Source of the DNA: Acidobacteriota bacterium
GTDB taxonomy: Bacteria; Acidobacteriota; Vicinamibacteria; Vicinamibacterales; UBA823
Reading direction: 5' to 3'
Length of the DNA: 9,217 bases
NCBI GenBank assembly: GCA_002720285.1
Contig: PBHT01000038.1
Span: forward strand, 36,851-46,067
The notes under the pieces: generated by a model
What the model saw: the letters and a program-made list of their open reading frames with translations, nothing else
What the model was told of the DNA's origin: nothing
The model's database searches: none
In this document: positions 5,354-9,217 of the stretch, piece by piece
How the letters are laid out: each line of letters opens with the position of its first letter
How positions within the stretch are numbered: position 1 is the first letter of the stretch
Translations under genes and position numbers: made by a program

Positions 5354-6745
5354 ATGACTGAAAAAGAAACACATTTACTCATCGTTGAAGATGAAGAGGC
5401 GCTCCGTGAAGCATATGCCGAGGGCCTCTCAGACCGTGGCTACACGGTGACGCAGGTCGAAACTGGTGAGCAGGCGCTGGTGAAACTTCGTGAGTTTGCA
5501 TTCGACGTCGTTGTTACAGACCTGAAGCTGCCAGGCGCGGCGGATGGTACTCAGGTGGTCAAGGCAGCTGTTGAGCGGTATCCCAAGATTCTCGTCATCG
5601 TCATGACTGCGCATGAGGCTGCGTTCCCTGAGGTTAAGAAAGCAGTCGAGACAATGCCGAACGGCAAGGGCACCTTCCTCACTAAACCATTTCTATTCGA
5701 GCACTTGGTGCATGTTCTCTCAAAGGAACTCGCAACCCAAAACGAGATTGATGACTTGCGTAGACAAGTCAATGAGCGTTACCAATTCGGCAACCTCGTC
5801 GGGTGCAGCCGAGTTATGCGTAATCTGGTTGACCTCCTAAGGACCGTCGCACCAACCAACAGCACCGTGTTGATCACCGGTGAGACCGGTACCGGTAAAG
5901 AGCTCGCGGCACGCGCCATCCATCAAAACAGCCCGCGCCACGCGCATCGGTTTGTTGCGATCAATTGTGGCGCTATTCCTGAAACCCTTCTTGAGGCAGA
6001 ACTATTTGGCCACGTGCGGGGTGCGTTCACTGGTGCCATAGAGTCTCGGCCGGGCCGGATTGAGCAAGCACAAAAGGGCACCCTGTTCCTCGATGAGATC
6101 AGTACGATGAGTCCCGCGCTTCAGGGTAAACTCCTTCGCGTACTGCAGGAGCGCGAACTGGAACGGATCGGTGACACTCGGCAGATTAAGATCGACGTTC
6201 GGGTAGTCGCAGCAACAAATTCCGACCTAACCCAACGTGTGGCTAATGGGGACTTTCGCGAGGACCTGTTCTATCGACTAAATGTCATTCCGGTTACCCT
6301 TCCACCACTCCGGGACCGGCGGGAGGATATCCCGTTACTGACAGAGCATTTTCTCCAACGAATCGGGCGTGAACTAGTGCCTCCCCGTCCGCAGGTCAAG
6401 CCCACACAGGAGGCAAGACAGCAGCTAAGCGCTTATCACTGGCCGGGAAACGTCAGGCAACTCGAGAACGTCATCGAGCGAGCACTCACCCTAAACCAAG
6501 GTCGCTCCCAGATTGAGATCGGCGACCTGCCGCAAGAAATCCAGGCGGCTCCTAATTCGTTGGAAAACTTCCAGGTTACAGTTCCCGACGACGGCCTTGA
6601 TTTCAGTCTCCGTATCCATGACATCGAGCGGCAGATCATCCGGCAGGCGCTCGAGAAATCTGGCGGCAATAAACGCCGCGCCGCTGACCTACTTAAGCTC
6701 AAGCGCACGACCCTTATTGAGAAGATGAAGCGGTTACACGCCTGA
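5354..6745 (+). CDS. NtrC-family sigma54-dependent response regulator
   Basis: This 463-aa protein has the full three-domain plan. The receiver (about 7-125) has E12/D13, phosphoacceptor D56, T85 and K111. The AAA+ domain (about 147-370) has Walker A GETGTGKE (176-183), an exact GAFTGA loop (223-228) that contacts sigma54, Walker B LFLDE ending at D247/E248, and the downstream FREDLFYRLNV and WPGNVRQLENVIERA blocks. A Fis-type HTH (about 437-463) closes the protein. When phosphorylated, such proteins form a ring on enhancer DNA and remodel sigma54 polymerase with ATP. No kinase is immediately adjacent. The hybrid kinase at 1793-3433 and the DHp protein at 4686-4925 are candidate partners, and the twin palindromes at 4585-4628 are a candidate target. 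All key residues are intact. Confidence 0.95.
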   Translation: MTEKETHLLIVEDEEALREAYAEGLSDRGYTVTQVETGEQALVKLREFAFDVVVTDLKLPGAADGTQVVKAAVERYPKILVIVMTAHEAAFPEVKKAVETMPNGKGTFLTKPFLFEHLVHVLSKELATQNEIDDLRRQVNERYQFGNLVGCSRVMRNLVDLLRTVAPTNSTVLITGETGTGKELAARAIHQNSPRHAHRFVAINCGAIPETLLEAELFGHVRGAFTGAIESRPGRIEQAQKGTLFLDEISTMSPALQGKLLRVLQERELERIGDTRQIKIDVRVVAATNSDLTQRVANGDFREDLFYRLNVIPVTLPPLRDRREDIPLLTEHFLQRIGRELVPPRPQVKPTQEARQQLSAYHWPGNVRQLENVIERALTLNQGRSQIEIGDLPQEIQAAPNSLENFQVTVPDDGLDFSLRIHDIERQIIRQALEKSGGNKRRAADLLKLKRTTLIEKMKRLHA

Positions 6746-6755
6746 GGGAATCTAC

Positions 6756-7070
6756 ATGCCGCCGCGGTACGCCTACTGGACGATTGTGCTGGATACCGGC
6801 GTTCGAACATCATTTCGATCAGCGACACGAAATGAGCTGGTCACAACCTTGCACCAAATCAGAAGGAAAGACCCGAAAGCCGAACTCAAATGGTTCGCGC
6901 AGGGTCGCCTATGGGAATCGCCGACCGAGGCGCAAGCGGCGCGGGTGCGTCGTTCCACGAAGTTCGCAAAGTTGGCCCGCAACCCTAGGGCTACAAGAGA
7001 GGTTATGAAGAGAAAAGGCGGACCAAGCCGACCTGGGCGGACCAACGGAAAGCACTCCCGGAATCGGTGA
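6756..7070 (+). CDS. Small basic protein of unknown function
   Basis: I do not recognise a named family for this 104-aa protein. It starts at ATG 6756, with TGAGGGA ending 6 nt upstream, 10 bp after the response regulator stop, so the two are almost certainly cotranscribed. The N-terminal half (about 1-55) looks folded: YWTIVLDTG, a Phe/Arg turn, an amphipathic ELVTTLHQI helix and then LKWFAQGRLWESPTEA. The C-terminal half is very rich in Lys, Arg, Gly and Asn, probably disordered and nucleic-acid binding. There is no signal peptide or membrane helix. The clean ribosome binding site and tight spacing support it being expressed. It converges on dusB. Confidence 0.72.
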   Translation: MPPRYAYWTIVLDTGVRTSFRSATRNELVTTLHQIRRKDPKAELKWFAQGRLWESPTEAQAARVRRSTKFAKLARNPRATREVMKRKGGPSRPGRTNGKHSRNR

Positions 7071-7114
7071 ACGACGTAAGCTTAGATTCAATTACTGCCG
7101 GAATCAAAACACTG

Positions 7115-8182
7115 TCAGACGGCTGTGCATCGATCTATCGGCTGAAGAAAGAAAGTGTGAATCGTTCGCCGAAGACCAGCAATCGACTCAACCGCGTTGA
7201 TTTCCTTCCTGAGATGGGAACCATTCTCGCATCCTTTTGTATACCAAGCGCCGAGCGCCCGAAGTTTGTTAATCACCCACCGGTCACGACCTCGGGCCGT
7301 CGCAGTTTCACCAGTTAATGGCAACCTGTGACGGAATCCTTCCGCTTCACCAACACCCTCACCGAGCAGTAGGTCCAAGTAGTCCAGTAGGAAATGACCC
7401 TTTTTTTCAAACGTAACCTGACGGGGCGCATTACCGGTGGAGAGGTCTGCTGCTTGCGCAAAAATCCATGGATTCCGGAGAGCGCCGCGTCCAACAAGAA
7501 CGCCGCTCACAGCGCCCTCATTAAGCCTTTCAAGAAGCTGGGCTGGCTCAACACAATCTCCACTACCAAAAACCGGGATGTCAACTGAACGCGCGACGTC
7601 GCTGATGAGGCCCCAGTCCGACCGACCGGAGTAGGACTGCTTCGCTGTTCGCCCGTGAACCGTGATAGCTGACGCACCTACGCCTTCGACCCTCTGGGCC
7701 AATTCCTGTGCGTTGAGTTCCTCCTCATTCCAACCACTCCGCATCTTAACCGTCACCGGTATCTTTACAGCTCGCACCATCGTTTCGACAATAGTCGCTG
7801 CGTGCTTCGGATCACGCATGAGGCTGCAACCCGCGTTGTGTTTCGCGATTTTTGGGACTGGACAGCCCATATTCACATCTACGATGTCCGCACCTAATGA
7901 CTCTAGAATCTGCGCTGAAGCCGCCATCTTAGCTGGATCGCCGCCAAACACCTGAATCGATACCGGACGTTCTTCTTCTGTGTACTCAGCGAATTCGAGC
8001 GTGCGGTCAATGCCGCGTACGAGTCCCTCGGAACTGACCATCTCCGTCACAACGAGGCCGCATCCACGCTGCCGCTTCACCAAGCGTCGGAACGCAGTGT
8101 CAGTCATCCCCGCCATCGGTGCCAATCCAAACGGCAGCGTTAACGTCACTTCGCCGATTCGCAGCTGCGCCATTTGTTCCAT
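7115..8182 (-). CDS. dusB: tRNA-dihydrouridine synthase DusB
   Basis: This 355-aa FMN-dependent TIM-barrel enzyme reduces uridine to dihydrouridine in the tRNA D-loop using NADPH. Visible motifs are APMAGMTD near the N-terminus, QVFGGDP, NMGCPVPKI with the catalytic Cys (C107), the FMN-binding Lys in TVKMRSGW (K146), ITVHGRTAKQ with H176, GSGD and VGRGALRNPWIF. The C-terminal helical tRNA-binding domain follows, ending in KLRALGAWYTKG and a basic helix. Length is slightly above the usual 320-340. I chose ATG 8182 because it comes 4 bp after the upstream TAA (translational coupling). An ATG at 8212 overlapping the upstream gene and one at 8173 are alternatives. It is third in a probable operon after a parvulin and a NusG paralogue. 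Confidence 0.93.
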   Translation of the reverse strand: MEQMAQLRIGEVTLTLPFGLAPMAGMTDTAFRRLVKRQRGCGLVVTEMVSSEGLVRGIDRTLEFAEYTEEERPVSIQVFGGDPAKMAASAQILESLGADIVDVNMGCPVPKIAKHNAGCSLMRDPKHAATIVETMVRAVKIPVTVKMRSGWNEEELNAQELAQRVEGVGASAITVHGRTAKQSYSGRSDWGLISDVARSVDIPVFGSGDCVEPAQLLERLNEGAVSGVLVGRGALRNPWIFAQAADLSTGNAPRQVTFEKKGHFLLDYLDLLLGEGVGEAEGFRHRLPLTGETATARGRDRWVINKLRALGAWYTKGCENGSHLRKEINAVESIAGLRRTIHTFFLQPIDRCTAV

Positions 8183-8186
8183 CGCG

Positions 8187-8735
8187 TTAGTATGGCCGAA
8201 CATCGGCAGCATCTACAACGACACTGACAGCCTGTTTAATCAGTTCCACAGAAAGTATCAATCTAGCCTGAGCACTCTTACGCAGTAGACGTCCAATGAC
8301 CCCCATAAGCGGGCCATGGACCACTTCGACCATCATTCCTTCGTGAATGAGTGGACAGGGATCGTATTGCATGTCGCTTTCTACGAGCTGCCGGATACTC
8401 GCGATTTCCTGGTTCGAGATCGGAGCAGGTACTCCGTCGAACGAAATAATATTCACGACGCCCGAACACTTCAGCACAGTGACTCGTGCAGAAGTGTCGA
8501 ACTTAGCAAAACAATAGCCGGGAAATAGCGGCCAGGCTAACTTCTTCTTCCGGTCCTTCCAGCGACTCCAGCGTGTGTATGTTGGTAGAAATACATCAAT
8601 GCTCTTCTGTTGAAGCTGCTCACGTACAGATTGCTCGTGCCGAGACCGTGTCCACACTGCATACCAGGCTGGCTCTAAAGAACGTAAGTCCTCAACGGAA
8701 CCACGTGCCGAAGGCGAGGTTGGTGAATTACCCAT
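8187..8735 (-). CDS. NusG paralogue, UpxY/RfaH-like transcription antiterminator
   Basis: This 182-aa specialised NusG has an NGN domain (about 24-120) beginning WYAVWTRSRHE, with FLPTYTRWSRWKDRKK, the hallmark PLFPGYCFAKF and a VVNIISF strand. A C-terminal KOW domain (about 134-182) follows, with EGMMVEVVHGPLMGVIGRL. The first 22 residues are Ser/Pro-rich and variable. Family members bind elongating RNA polymerase and suppress pausing or termination, usually in surface polysaccharide operons; no such genes are visible here. I chose ATG 8735; a GTG at 8756 would add seven residues, and neither has a clear ribosome binding site. It lies between the parvulin and dusB genes on one strand, with 4 bp before dusB. 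Housekeeping NusG is unlikely because no secE or rpl genes are near. Confidence 0.88.
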   Translation of the reverse strand: MGNSPTSPSARGSVEDLRSLEPAWYAVWTRSRHEQSVREQLQQKSIDVFLPTYTRWSRWKDRKKKLAWPLFPGYCFAKFDTSARVTVLKCSGVVNIISFDGVPAPISNQEIASIRQLVESDMQYDPCPLIHEGMMVEVVHGPLMGVIGRLLRKSAQARLILSVELIKQAVSVVVDAADVRPY

Positions 8736-8760
8736 TGATAGCAAGTGGCTAGACACGGCG

Positions 8761-8773
8761 GGCGGGGACCGCC
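8761..8773 (-). other. GC hairpin between parvulin and NusG-paralogue genes
   Basis: GGCGG and CCGCC form a perfect 5-bp stem around a 3-nt loop, just after the parvulin stop. No T-run follows on either strand, so it is not a typical intrinsic terminator. It could attenuate readthrough or protect the upstream mRNA end. Confidence 0.3.
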
Positions 8774-8776
8774 AAC

Positions 8777-9217
8777 TCAGTAATCTGTGGTCGCGGCCGC
8801 CCGGATAGCGGCTATACGCGCTTCGTACACTTCACGGAGGCCATCGCTCTTCCATTCAATAATCGCGTTGGCATAAAGCTCTTCCATAAACCCATTGAAC
8901 GCAACCTGGCGGCGCTCATTGAAGACCTTGTTGGCGATATCGCTACGTACATCCTCAAACGGTTGAAACGAGACCGGTGTGGCTGATTCGAGTTTAAACA
9001 TCTGGTAGCCAATCGCCGTCCGTACCGGCTCGGTCACGTCACCGGGCGCAAAATCCTTTAGCAACTCCATTACAGCTGGTGCGAGTTCATCGTCGTTTAG
9101 TGGGCCAATCAGACCACCATTCGCCTTTGACGGCGCGTCTGAAACCCTGGCCACTACATCCGAGAATGGCTCACCAGCAACTACACTGGCACGGGCATCG
9201 TTAGCCTTCCCTTCAAG
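8777..9217 (-). CDS. Parvulin-type peptidyl-prolyl cis-trans isomerase, C-terminal part (PpiC/SurA family)
   Basis: The frame is open to the right edge of the window, so the N-terminus is missing; 146 residues are visible. They show the second half of a parvulin domain: ARASVVAGEPFSDVVARVSD, then the signature SKANGGLIGPL, an acidic ELAPAVMELLKDFAPGDVTEPV helix and the closing GYQMFKLES strand. A helical C-terminus of about 60 residues follows (FEDVRSDIANKVFNERRQ onward), as in SurA/PpiC-type chaperones. These enzymes isomerise Xaa-Pro bonds and usually help outer-membrane or exported proteins fold in the periplasm; a signal peptide would lie outside the window. The GTG at 9154 is internal, not a start. 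It is first of the three minus-strand genes leading to dusB. Confidence 0.88.
   Translation of the reverse strand, partial: LEGKANDARASVVAGEPFSDVVARVSDAPSKANGGLIGPLNDDELAPAVMELLKDFAPGDVTEPVRTAIGYQMFKLESATPVSFQPFEDVRSDIANKVFNERRQVAFNGFMEELYANAIIEWKSDGLREVYEARIAAIRAAATTDY

Noticed and set aside
7057..7105. Alternating GAATC/GATTC repeats between the basic-protein gene and dusB as a switchable terminator
   Set aside because: The 5-bp arms have long spacers and no T-tract. Chance is likely in a short convergent gap.

Overview
The window (about 9.2 kb, roughly 55% GC) is a densely packed bacterial chromosome segment with no transposons, tRNAs, rRNAs or CRISPR arrays. The gene mix suggests a Gram-negative soil or marine lineage, possibly Acidobacteriota: a UpxY-type NusG paralogue next to a parvulin, DusB, soluble hybrid kinase signalling, and a PCYCGC-domain protein. 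No marker gene settles this, so the taxonomy is only a tentative inference.

Layout. 1-138 (+) is the C-terminal end of a FabZ-type 3-hydroxyacyl-ACP dehydratase. 311-1102 (-) is a FadH/DECR-like short-chain dehydrogenase with the 2,4-dienoyl-CoA reductase active-site pattern. 1172-1777 (+) is a membrane-anchored PCYCGC-domain protein whose frame is interrupted by one TGA at 1637. The TGA sits where a U-x-x-C motif would be, the family-like C-terminus continues in frame for 45 codons, and a SECIS-like hairpin lies 21 nt downstream. I read it as a selenoprotein. 15 bp downstream is a soluble PAS hybrid histidine kinase (1793-3433, +).

The middle of the window is a compact regulatory module. 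It holds a FliA/WhiG-type sigma factor (3448-4359, -), a stand-alone histidine-kinase dimerisation/phosphoacceptor (DHp-like) protein (4686-4925, -), a small excisionase-type HTH protein (4951-5166, -) and, divergent, an NtrC-type sigma54 response regulator (5354-6745, +) followed by a 104-aa basic protein of unknown function. The 326-bp gap ahead of the sigma gene carries a strong -24/-12 (sigma54) promoter match. About 120-180 bp upstream of it are two near-identical palindromes 30 bp apart, which look like an enhancer. The simplest model is a phosphorelay (hybrid kinase His, receiver Asp, DHp His, response regulator Asp) in which the response regulator drives the alternative sigma factor through sigma54. 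A FliA-like -10 element ahead of the HTH/DHp pair could close a feedback loop. This model is inference from gene content, motifs and spacing.

7115-9217 (-) is an apparent operon read right to left: a parvulin-type peptidyl-prolyl isomerase (cut by the window edge), a UpxY/RfaH-like NusG paralogue and tRNA-dihydrouridine synthase DusB.
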